Assembly: GCF_000092225.1 (NCBI RefSeq)
Contig: NC_014158.1
Location: 1,426,001 to 1,490,000, forward strand
Direction: 5' to 3'
Length of the DNA: 64,000 nucleotides
From: Tsukamurella paurometabola DSM 20162
GTDB taxonomy: Bacteria; Actinomycetota; Actinomycetes; Mycobacteriales; Mycobacteriaceae
Part shown: in pieces, positions 47,531 through 54,789 of the stretch
Layout: each line of letters opens with the position of its first letter
Numbering within the stretch: position 1 is the stretch's first letter
Translations under genes and position numbers: made by a program
Notes under the pieces: generated by a model
Databases searched by the model: none
What the model was told of the DNA's origin: nothing
What the model saw: only the letters and a program-made list of their open reading frames with translations

Positions 47531-47806
47531 GTGGCACGTGACACCGAGAGCATCGAGCGCGATATCGAGCGCGCCCGTGAGCAGTTGGCGGCGACGCTGG
47601 ACCAGCTGGGCGAGCGGGCGGACCCCAAGAAGCTCGCGGCGCAGGCGCAGCAGTCGGTGGTCTCGACGCTGACCAAGCCGCCGGTGCTCGCCGCAGCCGC
47701 CGGCGTGGCCCTGCTGGCCGCGCTGGCCGTGGGGTCGCGGTTCAAGCGCGCCCGCCGCGAGAAGAAGATCATCCGTGCGCTGGCCGACGGGAAGATCTCG
47801 ATCTGA
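47531..47806 (+). CDS. DUF3618 protein
   Basis: 91 residues. The N-terminal half is an amphipathic helix (ESIERDIERAREQLAATLDQL) typical of DUF3618, then a single membrane helix (~53-68), then a basic tail. Family members are common in Mycobacteriales and of unknown role. The GTG at 47531 follows CGGAGG. It is 17 bases after the hydrolase gene, so it is probably cotranscribed. A hairpin begins 39 bases after its stop. Confidence 0.85.
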   Translation: MARDTESIERDIERAREQLAATLDQLGERADPKKLAAQAQQSVVSTLTKPPVLAAAAGVALLAALAVGSRFKRARREKKIIRALADGKISI

Positions 47807-48210
47807 CCGGCTCCCACCGGGTCCGGCCCGGTAGTACGACGATCAAGGGCGGCGCCGCACTCGGCGCCGCCCTTCTCGTGTCCGTGCTCGCCGGCTGCAG
47901 CGAACCGACACCCGCGCCCACGCGGCTGCCCGACGGCTACCCGGTGGCCCAGGTGCCCGTGGTCGGTGAACTGCGCAAAACGGAGACCATCGAGGTGGGG
48001 CACCCGATGTGGCGCATCACCGTGGTGGGCGACGACACGATCGCCGGCTCCCGGGCCCTGCTCGGCGCCGGGCTGGTCCCGGTGGCGCCGAACGTTCCGC
48101 TCGACGCAGGTGCGGTGGGTGCCGTCTACCGTGGCCACGGATTCACCGTTGCGATCTCGTCCAACTCCGGTGCCGTGACCTACGTGGTCAGCCCCACCCC
48201 GGGAGTGTGA
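47803..48210 (+). CDS. Putative lipoprotein with an apparent CTG start
   Basis: From CTG at 47803 the frame gives 135 residues: a basic start (SHRVRPGSTTIK), a hydrophobic stretch and the lipobox LAGC, then a ~100-residue extracellular part (WRITVVGDDTIAG, GFTVAISSNSG). The only ATG/GTG/TTG available in this frame is GTG at 47878, which would leave four residues before the lipobox, too few for a signal peptide. The CTG overlaps the stop of the DUF3618 gene (CTGA), with GGGAAGA about eight bases upstream. A start at another non-standard codon cannot be excluded. The family is unknown. Confidence 0.55.
   Translation: MTGSHRVRPGSTTIKGGAALGAALLVSVLAGCSEPTPAPTRLPDGYPVAQVPVVGELRKTETIEVGHPMWRITVVGDDTIAGSRALLGAGLVPVAPNVPLDAGAVGAVYRGHGFTVAISSNSGAVTYVVSPTPGV
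47845..47874 (+). terminator. Hairpin inside the putative lipoprotein signal sequence
   Basis: A perfect 13-base stem (AAGGGCGGCGCCG) with a CACT loop lies 39 bases after the DUF3618 stop. By position it looks like that gene's terminator, yet it also encodes the Gly/Ala-rich core of the next gene's signal peptide. Confidence 0.55.
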
Positions 48211-48237
48211 GCCCCGTCGCCTCCCGGTGTACGGCGC

Positions 48238-48250
48238 TACTGTTGGAGGT
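48238..48250 (+). promoter_or_regulatory. Leaderless-type promoter
   Basis: TACTGT at 48238-48243 is followed by seven bases and then the ATG at 48251. The GGAGGT next to the ATG is too close to act as a normal ribosome site. Confidence 0.5.
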
Positions 48251-48943
48251 ATGGAGATTCCGAAGGCGCTGATCGCACCGGCCCGACTGGGCCTGGCCGC
48301 CGCAGGTTTGGGGCTCGCCGCGGCTGAGCAGACCGCGTCGATGGCACGCGATGTGGTGGGTATGGCCGCGGAGAAGCTCGACCCCGACGCTCCCGCCGAT
48401 ACCCGGCACGAGAACATCGTGACCGCCGTGCAGCGGGTGCCGTTCATCGTGCACCGCGTCTCGGACCTGCTCAGCGCGGGTAGCGCGATCGACCGCCTGA
48501 TCGGCGAGGGCGGCGCGGGCGACCGGGTGGCCGACCTGTTCGAGGAGGACGGGCCGGTCGATCGGGTGATCAAGCCGGGCGGGCCGCTCGACCGGGCCAC
48601 CCGCGAGGGCGGCATCGTCGAGACCCTCACCGCCGAGGAGGGGGTGGTGCAACGGCTGGCCGAGATGACCGATGCGCTGAACCGGCTCACCCCGACGATC
48701 GCGGCGATGAATCAGCGGATCGTCGATATCGAGGGCGTGGTCGGTGCCGCCAACACCGTTGCCGAGCCGGTCGGCGACCTGCTCTCCAGCCTGCCGAAGT
48801 TCGCGCTGCGCACGGCGAGCGAAGTGGCCCGGGCGGCGGGTCAGCCGCCGCGGCGCCCTCGCCCCTCGCCGATCGTCGATGCCGGGCTCACGGAGATCGC
48901 CGATGTCGAGATCACCGAGATCGGCGACGCCGAGGGCCGCTGA
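48251..48943 (+). CDS. Conserved hypothetical Ala-rich helical protein
   Basis: 230 residues. The N-terminal ~40 residues form an Ala/Gly/Leu-rich helix (ARLGLAAAGLGLAAAEQ), weakly membrane-like. Then come repeated short motifs with DR and GG (SAIDRLIGEGGAGDRVADL; GPVDRVIKPGGPLDRATREGG) and a C-terminal DAGLTEIADVEITEIGDAEG repeat. This looks like a surface- or membrane-associated scaffold protein of Mycobacteriales, function unknown. The ATG at 48251 is used; GTG at 48227 would add eight residues. Confidence 0.7.
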   Translation: MEIPKALIAPARLGLAAAGLGLAAAEQTASMARDVVGMAAEKLDPDAPADTRHENIVTAVQRVPFIVHRVSDLLSAGSAIDRLIGEGGAGDRVADLFEEDGPVDRVIKPGGPLDRATREGGIVETLTAEEGVVQRLAEMTDALNRLTPTIAAMNQRIVDIEGVVGAANTVAEPVGDLLSSLPKFALRTASEVARAAGQPPRRPRPSPIVDAGLTEIADVEITEIGDAEGR

Positions 48944-48947
48944 GCCG

Positions 48948-49616
48948 CTAGGTGTACGACTTCGCGCAGATCGTGTACACGGGTGCGTTGAAGGTGTAGT
49001 TCACGTCCCAGTCGCCGGTGCACCGGTTGGGATCCTTGAACCCGGGCACCACCGATACCACGGAGATGGTGCCGGGCGCGCCGCACCGGGGAGCCGCCTT
49101 GATCCAGGTGCCCGGCACCGGGGTCGTGTAGCAGTAGTTCACGTTCAGGTTCGGCGTGAGGCAGTACGAGCGGCCCTTCGAGATCGAAGTCTGGTCGTCC
49201 TTGCACTGCTCGCCCGCCGGCATCACCTGCGTCACCTTGTACGGTGATCCGCCGTCGTCGCAGTTGCCCACCTTCGGTGCCTCGGGAACGTCGTAGAGGC
49301 AGTCGTTGGCGCGGAACAACTCCGCGGTCTGTCCCGAGGACGGACTCGCGGTGGTGCCCGCGCCGTCGCCGCTCTGCGCATCGTTGAGCAAGGCGGCGAC
49401 CACGATCGCCGCGACGAGCGCGACTACGGCGGCCGCCGCGACCAACCCGACGATGAGGTTCCGGTTCGACTTCGGCTTCTGCGGAGGTGGCGGTGCGGCC
49501 CCCGGTACGGCACCGGGAGCGGCGGGACCGCGAGGCGGCGTGGGCAATGGAATCGCCTGCGAGTACGCCTGATCCGTCCGGTAGTTCGGATCGTCGTGGT
49601 TGCCCGGTCCGGTCAT
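48948..49616 (-). CDS. Membrane-anchored Cys-rich secreted-domain protein (LppU/SCO3897-like)
   Basis: 222 residues: a Pro-rich cytoplasmic N-terminus (~1-48), one membrane helix (~52-77) and an extracytoplasmic domain with eight cysteines, enough for four disulfides. The order and spacing (NDCLYDV, GNCDDGG, SYCLTPN) recall LppU/SCO3897-family domains of actinobacteria; the function is unknown. The ATG at 49616 overlaps the previous gene's stop (ATGA). It lies downstream of the HhH-GPD gene on the same strand, but no functional link is evident. Confidence 0.75.
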   Translation of the reverse strand: MTGPGNHDDPNYRTDQAYSQAIPLPTPPRGPAAPGAVPGAAPPPPQKPKSNRNLIVGLVAAAAVVALVAAIVVAALLNDAQSGDGAGTTASPSSGQTAELFRANDCLYDVPEAPKVGNCDDGGSPYKVTQVMPAGEQCKDDQTSISKGRSYCLTPNLNVNYCYTTPVPGTWIKAAPRCGAPGTISVVSVVPGFKDPNRCTGDWDVNYTFNAPVYTICAKSYT

Positions 49617-50203
49617 GCCCCCGCCTTCTGCTCGGCGGCCTTCTTCGCCGCGGCCTTCATCTCCTTCTTGTGCGTGCGCACCTTCTGTAGCGAATCGCCG
49701 TCCACCACATCGGCTACCGACCGGTACCCGGCCTTGCCGTAGTCGCCGACCGCGGTCGACCAGCCACGCGGCTTGACGCCGAGCTGTTTGCCGACGAGCG
49801 CGGCGAAGATCTTCGCCTTCTGCGCGCCGAACCCCGGCAGCGCTTCGATCCGCTTCACCAGATCGGCGCCGGTCGTGGCCTCGGTCCAGATGCGTTCGGC
49901 GTCGCCGTCGTACTCGTCGACGACGATTCGTGCCAACGCCTGGAGCCGGGCCGCCATCGCCTTGCCGTAGCGGTGGACGGCCGGCGGCGTGGTGCACAGT
50001 TCCTCGAACCGGGCGGGATCCGCCGCGGCGATATCGTGCGGATCGATGCTGCCGAAGCGGTCCAGCACCTTCCACGGTCCGGCGAAGGCGCGCTCCATCG
50101 GGAACTGCTGATCCAGCAGCATCCCCGCGAGCAGCGCGAACGGGTACTCGGAGAGCACGGCGTCCGACTCGGGTTCCCCCGTGATGTGCAAGGTGACGGC
50201 CAT
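49613..50203 (-). CDS. HhH-GPD-type base excision repair protein
   Basis: 196 residues. The helix-hairpin-helix is visible as LPGFGAQKAKIF near residue 125, within a half-length HhH-GPD fold. Members are annotated as DNA repair glycosylase-like proteins in actinobacteria. There is no iron-sulfur cluster loop and no certain catalytic Lys/Asp pair by eye, so activity is unproven. The C-terminus is Lys/Ala-rich (KKEMKAAAKKAAEQ), likely DNA-binding. The ATG at 50203 has a TAAACT element seven bases upstream. Confidence 0.8.
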   Translation of the reverse strand: MAVTLHITGEPESDAVLSEYPFALLAGMLLDQQFPMERAFAGPWKVLDRFGSIDPHDIAAADPARFEELCTTPPAVHRYGKAMAARLQALARIVVDEYDGDAERIWTEATTGADLVKRIEALPGFGAQKAKIFAALVGKQLGVKPRGWSTAVGDYGKAGYRSVADVVDGDSLQKVRTHKKEMKAAAKKAAEQKAGA

Positions 50204-50216
50204 GCCGGTGAGTTTA
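50204..50216 (-). promoter_or_regulatory. Leaderless-type promoter of the HhH-GPD gene
   Basis: Minus-strand TAAACT (complement of 50211-50216) is followed by seven bases and then ATG. No Shine-Dalgarno is present. Confidence 0.5.
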
Positions 50217-50305
50217 CCGAGCCGCGCCTTCCCGTACGCGGACCAACGCGGCGGATAGGCTGCATCCATACCGGGACGCATGACGAGGAATCGAGGAGAA
50301 GCGAA

Positions 50306-51097
50306 ATGTCGAACATCGACTACGAGGTGCGCGACGAGGTCGCCTATGTGCGACTGAACCGCCCCGAGAAGCACAACGGCCTCACCCTGGACATGATCGA
50401 CGACCTGGCGAAGGCCGCCGATCGCGCGAAGAACGACCGCTCGCTGCGCGCCGTCGTGATCAGCGGCGAGGGCAGCTCGTTCAGCTCCGGCCTCGATTTC
50501 GCCTCGGCGGGCAAGGAACAGCGCCGGCTGTTCATGAACTTCGTGCCCAAGCGCATCTCAGCGGCCAACAACTTCCAGGCCGCGGGTTGGGCGTGGCGCA
50601 GCGTACCGGCGCCGGTGATCGCCGTGGTGCACGGACACTGCTACGGCGGCGGCCTGCAGATCGCGCTGGGTGCCGACTTCCGGTTCTCGTCCACCGAGGC
50701 CGACTTCTCGATCCTCGAGGCGAAGTGGGGGCTCATCCCGGACATGTCGCTGTCGGCGTCGATCGCGCAGCTCACCACGATCGATCTGGCCAAGCGACTC
50801 ACCATGACCGGCGAGATGTTCACCGCGAAGCAGGCGCTCGAATGGGGCCTGGTGACCGGTGTCTCGGCCGATCCGATGAAGGACGCGCTCGCACTGGTCG
50901 ACAAGCTCAAGGAGCGCTCACCCGATGCGGTCGCGGCGTCGAAGGCGCTATTCGAGAACACCTGGTACAGCGGGTCGCGGCTGTCCTTCCCGGTCGAGCA
51001 GGCACTGCAACTGGGCCTGCTCCGCGGAAAGAACCGCGCGATCGCCCGGAATGCGGCGATCGCCAAGGAGAAGCCGAACTTCGTCGAGCGCTCCTGA
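50306..51097 (+). CDS. Crotonase-family (enoyl-CoA hydratase/isomerase) protein
   Basis: 263 residues. Oxyanion-hole segments are visible as SSFSSGLDF (about residue 55) and CYGGGLQIALGADF (about 113). Near residue 140 the usual position reads AKWGLIPDM, with Asp after IP as in isomerase-like members. So it may be an enoyl-CoA hydratase or a double-bond isomerase; the substrate is unknown. The ATG at 50306 has GAGGAGAA upstream. It is convergent with the response regulator gene two bases away, with no hairpin between them. Confidence 0.85.
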   Translation: MSNIDYEVRDEVAYVRLNRPEKHNGLTLDMIDDLAKAADRAKNDRSLRAVVISGEGSSFSSGLDFASAGKEQRRLFMNFVPKRISAANNFQAAGWAWRSVPAPVIAVVHGHCYGGGLQIALGADFRFSSTEADFSILEAKWGLIPDMSLSASIAQLTTIDLAKRLTMTGEMFTAKQALEWGLVTGVSADPMKDALALVDKLKERSPDAVAASKALFENTWYSGSRLSFPVEQALQLGLLRGKNRAIARNAAIAKEKPNFVERS

Positions 51098-51099
51098 TC

Positions 51100-51768
51100 T
51101 CAGGCTCGCGGCGCAACCACGCCGTTGTCGAACGCCCACACGATGGCCTCGGCGCGGTTGCGGACGCCGAGCTTGGTGAAGATCGATCCGATGTGACTCT
51201 TGACGGTCACGATCGAGATCACGAGCTCCGCGGCGATGTCGTCGTTCGACAGGCCCCGGCCGACCAGTCCCAGTACGTCGACCTCGCGTGCGGTCAGCGG
51301 GTCCACAGCCCCTGCCCGGGTGGTCGCGGGTTGGCGCGCGGCCCGGTACGTCTGCAAGACCCGCCCTGTGACCGCGGGGTCGAGCACGGCCTCGCCCGCG
51401 GCTACCAGTCGCACCGCGCGAATCAACTCTTCGGCCGGGGAGTCCTTGAGTACGAACCCCGCCACTCCAGCCCGGAGTGCGGCGGAGAGCAGGTCATCGT
51501 CGCGGAACGTGGTGAGCACCAGCACAGGCGGCGCATCGGTCCGTTCGCCGAGCCGCCGGGTGGCCTCCATGCCGCTGACCCGTTTCATCCGTAGGTCCAT
51601 CAGAACCACGTCGGGCCGGCTTTCGGCGACCGCGGCGGGTACCTCGTCGCCGTCCGCGCACTCGCCGACCACCTCGAATCCGTCTCGGCGGCGCAGGATT
51701 CGGCGCAAGCCCACCCGCACTAAGTCCTGATCGTCCACGAGCAGCAGGCGGATCGGTTCGTCGGTCAT
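51100..51768 (-). CDS. NarL/FixJ-type response regulator
   Basis: 222 residues. The receiver domain 1-120 has acidic pocket LLLVDDQD, the phospho-acceptor Asp in DVVLMDLRM (about residue 55) and Lys in FVLKDSP. The LuxR helix-turn-helix is at ~155-215 (LTAREVDVLGLVGRGLSNDDIA, in part). The ATG overlaps the histidine kinase stop by four bases and has GAGGAGG upstream, so the pair is one operon. Targets are unknown; the divergent small membrane protein and P450 are the nearest candidates. Confidence 0.92.
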   Translation of the reverse strand: MTDEPIRLLLVDDQDLVRVGLRRILRRRDGFEVVGECADGDEVPAAVAESRPDVVLMDLRMKRVSGMEATRRLGERTDAPPVLVLTTFRDDDLLSAALRAGVAGFVLKDSPAEELIRAVRLVAAGEAVLDPAVTGRVLQTYRAARQPATTRAGAVDPLTAREVDVLGLVGRGLSNDDIAAELVISIVTVKSHIGSIFTKLGVRNRAEAIVWAFDNGVVAPRA

Positions 51769-52925
51769 CGAGCCTCCTCGGTGGGGAAGATCGCACTCAC
51801 CAGCCACGTCTCCCCGGCCGGGCCGGCATCCAGCGTGCCACCCGCGCTCTCGACGCGTGCCCGCATCCCCTCCAATCCCGAGCCGCCCGGAGAGCGTCGG
51901 GCCCCGGCCGGGACCGGACAGCTGACCCGCACCGCGAGGCTCTGCGGAATGTCTGGGGCGACGGTGACGTCGACCCGTGCGCCCGGTGCGTGTTTGACCG
52001 CGTTGGCGAGCGACTCCTGCACCACGCGGAACGCGGCCAGCCCTCCGCTACCTGCCAACTCGGGTGTCGGGGAGTGGAAGTCGAGATCCACCGTGAGCCC
52101 GGCCCGTTCGAACGACGCGACCAGTTCGGGGATGTCCGCGAGTCCGGGCTGGGCGGCATCGGGACCCGCGGTGCGGAGCAGTTCGATGGTGCGCCGGATG
52201 TCGTTCATGGCGGCGCGGCCCTGCGTCTCCGCGTCCCTGAGTGCCTCGACCGCTTCAGCGCGGTCATCGTCGGCCGCGAGGGCCCGGCGCGCGGCGGTCA
52301 CGTTGAGCAGCACCACGGCGAGCGAGTGCGCGACCACGTCGTGTACCTCGCCGGCGATCGTGGCCCGGTCCAACGAGATCCGCGCCGCCTGGGCCTCCCG
52401 CTCGGCCCGCAGGAGCAGTAGTTGGTTCTGTAGGAGTCGGCCCACCGCGGCTCCGAATGCCACGGTGAATCCGATCAGCCATGCCTGGTGGATCCACCCG
52501 AGGAGCCCGGCCGCCAAGATCAGGGCTTCGAAGGCCACCAGGTGCAGCGCGGTCGCCCGGGGTGGAGTCACCGCCGCAGCCTGGGTCATTCCGAGCACCA
52601 CGAGGAGCGGGACCACGTCGTACGGCGTGTACACCGTCCAGAACAGGGCGGCGGTGACGATCGTGACCGCGGTGTGTGCGCTGATCGAGACGGTGCCGCC
52701 GCGGAGCGTCGCGGCCGCCATGTGCAGCACGGACACGGTGACGGCGGCGATCAGCCAGAACCATTGCTGGCCCTGCGGCCCGGCGAGGAACCGAGGCACG
52801 GCGGCGCCGATGGTGAGCGCGACCATCGCCGATTCGGTGATCACCATGTAATACGGCGGGTACTCGTAGCCGAGTTGGGCCAGCACCCTTCGGTACCGCG
52901 CCTCCAGCCATCGCAGCCCGCGCAT
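51765..52925 (-). CDS. Membrane sensor histidine kinase (HisKA_3 type)
   Basis: 386 residues with about four to five membrane helices (~20-155), a short coiled coil (LLLLRAEREAQAAR), the H-box GEVHDVVAHS near residue 185 and an ATP-binding domain with VQESLANAVKHA and GSGLEGMRARVE. There is no large extracellular loop, so it probably senses a membrane or intracellular cue. The ATG at 52925 is chosen because TACGAT lies seven bases upstream; an ATG three codons earlier is also possible. It is coupled to the response regulator. Confidence 0.9.
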   Translation of the reverse strand: MRGLRWLEARYRRVLAQLGYEYPPYYMVITESAMVALTIGAAVPRFLAGPQGQQWFWLIAAVTVSVLHMAAATLRGGTVSISAHTAVTIVTAALFWTVYTPYDVVPLLVVLGMTQAAAVTPPRATALHLVAFEALILAAGLLGWIHQAWLIGFTVAFGAAVGRLLQNQLLLLRAEREAQAARISLDRATIAGEVHDVVAHSLAVVLLNVTAARRALAADDDRAEAVEALRDAETQGRAAMNDIRRTIELLRTAGPDAAQPGLADIPELVASFERAGLTVDLDFHSPTPELAGSGGLAAFRVVQESLANAVKHAPGARVDVTVAPDIPQSLAVRVSCPVPAGARRSPGGSGLEGMRARVESAGGTLDAGPAGETWLVSAIFPTEEAR

Positions 52926-52938
52926 GCGATGCATCGTA
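52926..52938 (-). promoter_or_regulatory. Leaderless-type promoter of the two-component operon
   Basis: Minus-strand TACGAT (complement of 52933-52938) is followed by seven bases and then the ATG at 52925. No Shine-Dalgarno is present. Confidence 0.5.
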
Positions 52939-53098
52939 GCGCCGGGCGAGCGCCCCGTCGTCCGCCTTGGGGTGGAATCGGTTCCCCGCCCCGGGGCGGA
53001 CGCGGGTTCCGCCCTGGGCACGCTGACCTGCGCTGATCGCAGCAATACGCTCGAATGTGACCGCGGACACAGCACGCGGTATCGGAAGGGAGTCCGAG

Positions 53099-53251
53099 AT
53101 GTTCACTGTTGTCGTCATCGCCGCCTTCGTTCTCGTCCTCGCGTGGCTCACCCACGACAGCGACGGCCTGGACTATCGCTCGCGCGAGCTGCACCGCGCA
53201 CAGGACGACCGCGACACGGGCCCGGCCGGCGCGTGCGGCCTCCTCTCCTGA
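53099..53251 (+). CDS. Small single-pass membrane protein
   Basis: 50 residues: one N-terminal helix (FTVVVIAAFVLVLAWL, residues 2-17) and a charged tail (DGLDYRSRELHRAQDDRD). The ATG at 53099 follows GGAAGGGAG by six bases. A TACGCT element at 53046-53051 would start a transcript about 40 bases upstream. It lies between the two-component operon (divergent) and the P450 gene. No family is known to me; it is plausible because of its clean ribosome site. Confidence 0.55.
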   Translation: MFTVVVIAAFVLVLAWLTHDSDGLDYRSRELHRAQDDRDTGPAGACGLLS

Positions 53252-53312
53252 TCAGTCCGTGCGCCCTCGTGGGCGCAGCGGCGCCCGCACAATCGACGGA
53301 GGAGGCTCACCG

Positions 53313-54785
53313 ATGACAACCACGATCAGCCGCACCATGACGCGTTCGCTCGGAATCCCGGAGCCCGCATGGCACCTGCGCTCCGCGGGTGTCCCCAGCG
53401 GGATCGCCTCCAGCGGCGTCGCCGACGACGAGGCGGGACCGCTCACGCCCGAGCAGATGTTCGCGCTCGAGTCGCCACCGCGCGTCGGCGGTAACGCCGT
53501 CCGCACGTCGGTCAACTTCGTTCTGCGGGAAGGCGACCTGTTGTTCCGCAACGCCCATCGGCTCGGCGAGGTGTTCCGCGCCGACTTCCTCGGTGGTCCG
53601 GGACGTGCCGTCTTCGTGTCCAACCCCGCGCACATCGCCTCCGTGATGGCGGTGCCGGACCGCGCACCGTCGGCTACCAGGTTCTCGCCGCTGCGTCCGA
53701 TCATCGGCCCCGACTCGGTGCTCACCTCGATCGGGGCGCGGCACAAGCAGCAACGCGGGCTACTACTGCCGCAGTTCCACGGTCGCGCGGTGGCGGCGTA
53801 CCAGCAGCGGATCGACGAGGCCACGGCGATGCGGATCGACGAGTGGCGGCCGGGCGAGACGGTGGCGCTCGCCGACATCGGCCAGGCGATCACGCTCGAC
53901 GTGATCATGTCCGCCGTCTTCGGCATCGACGCTCCCGGTACCGCCACGCCGGCCGAGACCGCGGTGCGCACATCGATGGTGCGGCTGCTGCGGCTGTCCA
54001 CGAAGAGTCTGGCCACGGTGGTGCAGTTGCTCAACGCGCGCAGCCCCGAGCCTCGGGGCGTGCTCAAGCTGGTGCTCCGCCCGCTCGACCGGGCGATCTA
54101 CTCGGTGATCGCCGAACGGCGCCGGGAGGGCGCCGACGGTCCCGACGGTGCCGGGCGCAGCGACATCATGACGGTCCTGATGGCGGCGCGGGGCGACGAC
54201 GGTGCGCCCCTGTCCGACAGCGAGATCCGGGACGAGTTGCTCACCCTGGTGCTGGCCGGGCACGAGACCACCTCGAACAGTGTGGCGTGGACCTTCGAGC
54301 GGCTCACCCGACATCCGCAGGTGTACGCCCGGGCGGTCGAAGCCGCGCGCACCGGCGACGCCCCGTACGTCGAGGCGCTGATCAACGAATCGATGCGTAG
54401 CCGCCCGGTGGTTCCGATGGTGGCACGGGAGCTGCTGGAGCCGTGGAGATTCGGTCGTTACGCCGTGGAACCCGGCATCGTCGCCCTGGTGCCCATCCTG
54501 CTTCTACACCACCGCGACGATCTGTACCCGCGGCCCTTCGCCTTCGATCCGGACCGATTCCTCGGGGTCCGCCCCTCACCCCAGCGATTGATGCCGTTCG
54601 GCGGGGGTAACCGTCGCTGTCTGGGGGCGGGCCTTGCGCTTGCCGAGCTCCGCGTGGTCGTCACGGAGATCCTCAAGCGCACCGATCTCGCCATGACCGA
54701 GGCGCCACCGGAGCAACCGAAGCATCGGAACGTGACCATGATCCCGGCGGACGGCGGGCTGGTGCGGGCGACTGCGCGGCGCTGA
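53313..54785 (+). CDS. Cytochrome P450
   Basis: 490 residues. I-helix motif AGHETTSNS, ExxR as ESMR, and haem-binding FGGGNRRCLG with axial Cys436. It is longer than typical soluble actinobacterial P450s and resembles the CYP110/CYP138-like bacterial group that acts on fatty acids or terpenes; the substrate is unknown. The ATG at 53313 follows GGAGGAGG. No ferredoxin or reductase gene is adjacent. It converges on the monooxygenase operon, four bases from its last stop. Confidence 0.9.
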   Translation: MTTTISRTMTRSLGIPEPAWHLRSAGVPSGIASSGVADDEAGPLTPEQMFALESPPRVGGNAVRTSVNFVLREGDLLFRNAHRLGEVFRADFLGGPGRAVFVSNPAHIASVMAVPDRAPSATRFSPLRPIIGPDSVLTSIGARHKQQRGLLLPQFHGRAVAAYQQRIDEATAMRIDEWRPGETVALADIGQAITLDVIMSAVFGIDAPGTATPAETAVRTSMVRLLRLSTKSLATVVQLLNARSPEPRGVLKLVLRPLDRAIYSVIAERRREGADGPDGAGRSDIMTVLMAARGDDGAPLSDSEIRDELLTLVLAGHETTSNSVAWTFERLTRHPQVYARAVEAARTGDAPYVEALINESMRSRPVVPMVARELLEPWRFGRYAVEPGIVALVPILLLHHRDDLYPRPFAFDPDRFLGVRPSPQRLMPFGGGNRRCLGAGLALAELRVVVTEILKRTDLAMTEAPPEQPKHRNVTMIPADGGLVRATARR

Positions 54786-54789
54786 CTCC

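Noticed and set aside
47878-48210. GTG at 47878 as the start of the small extracellular protein
   Set aside because: It leaves only four residues before the lipobox cysteine, so the protein could not be exported as a lipoprotein; the upstream part codes for a proper signal peptide.
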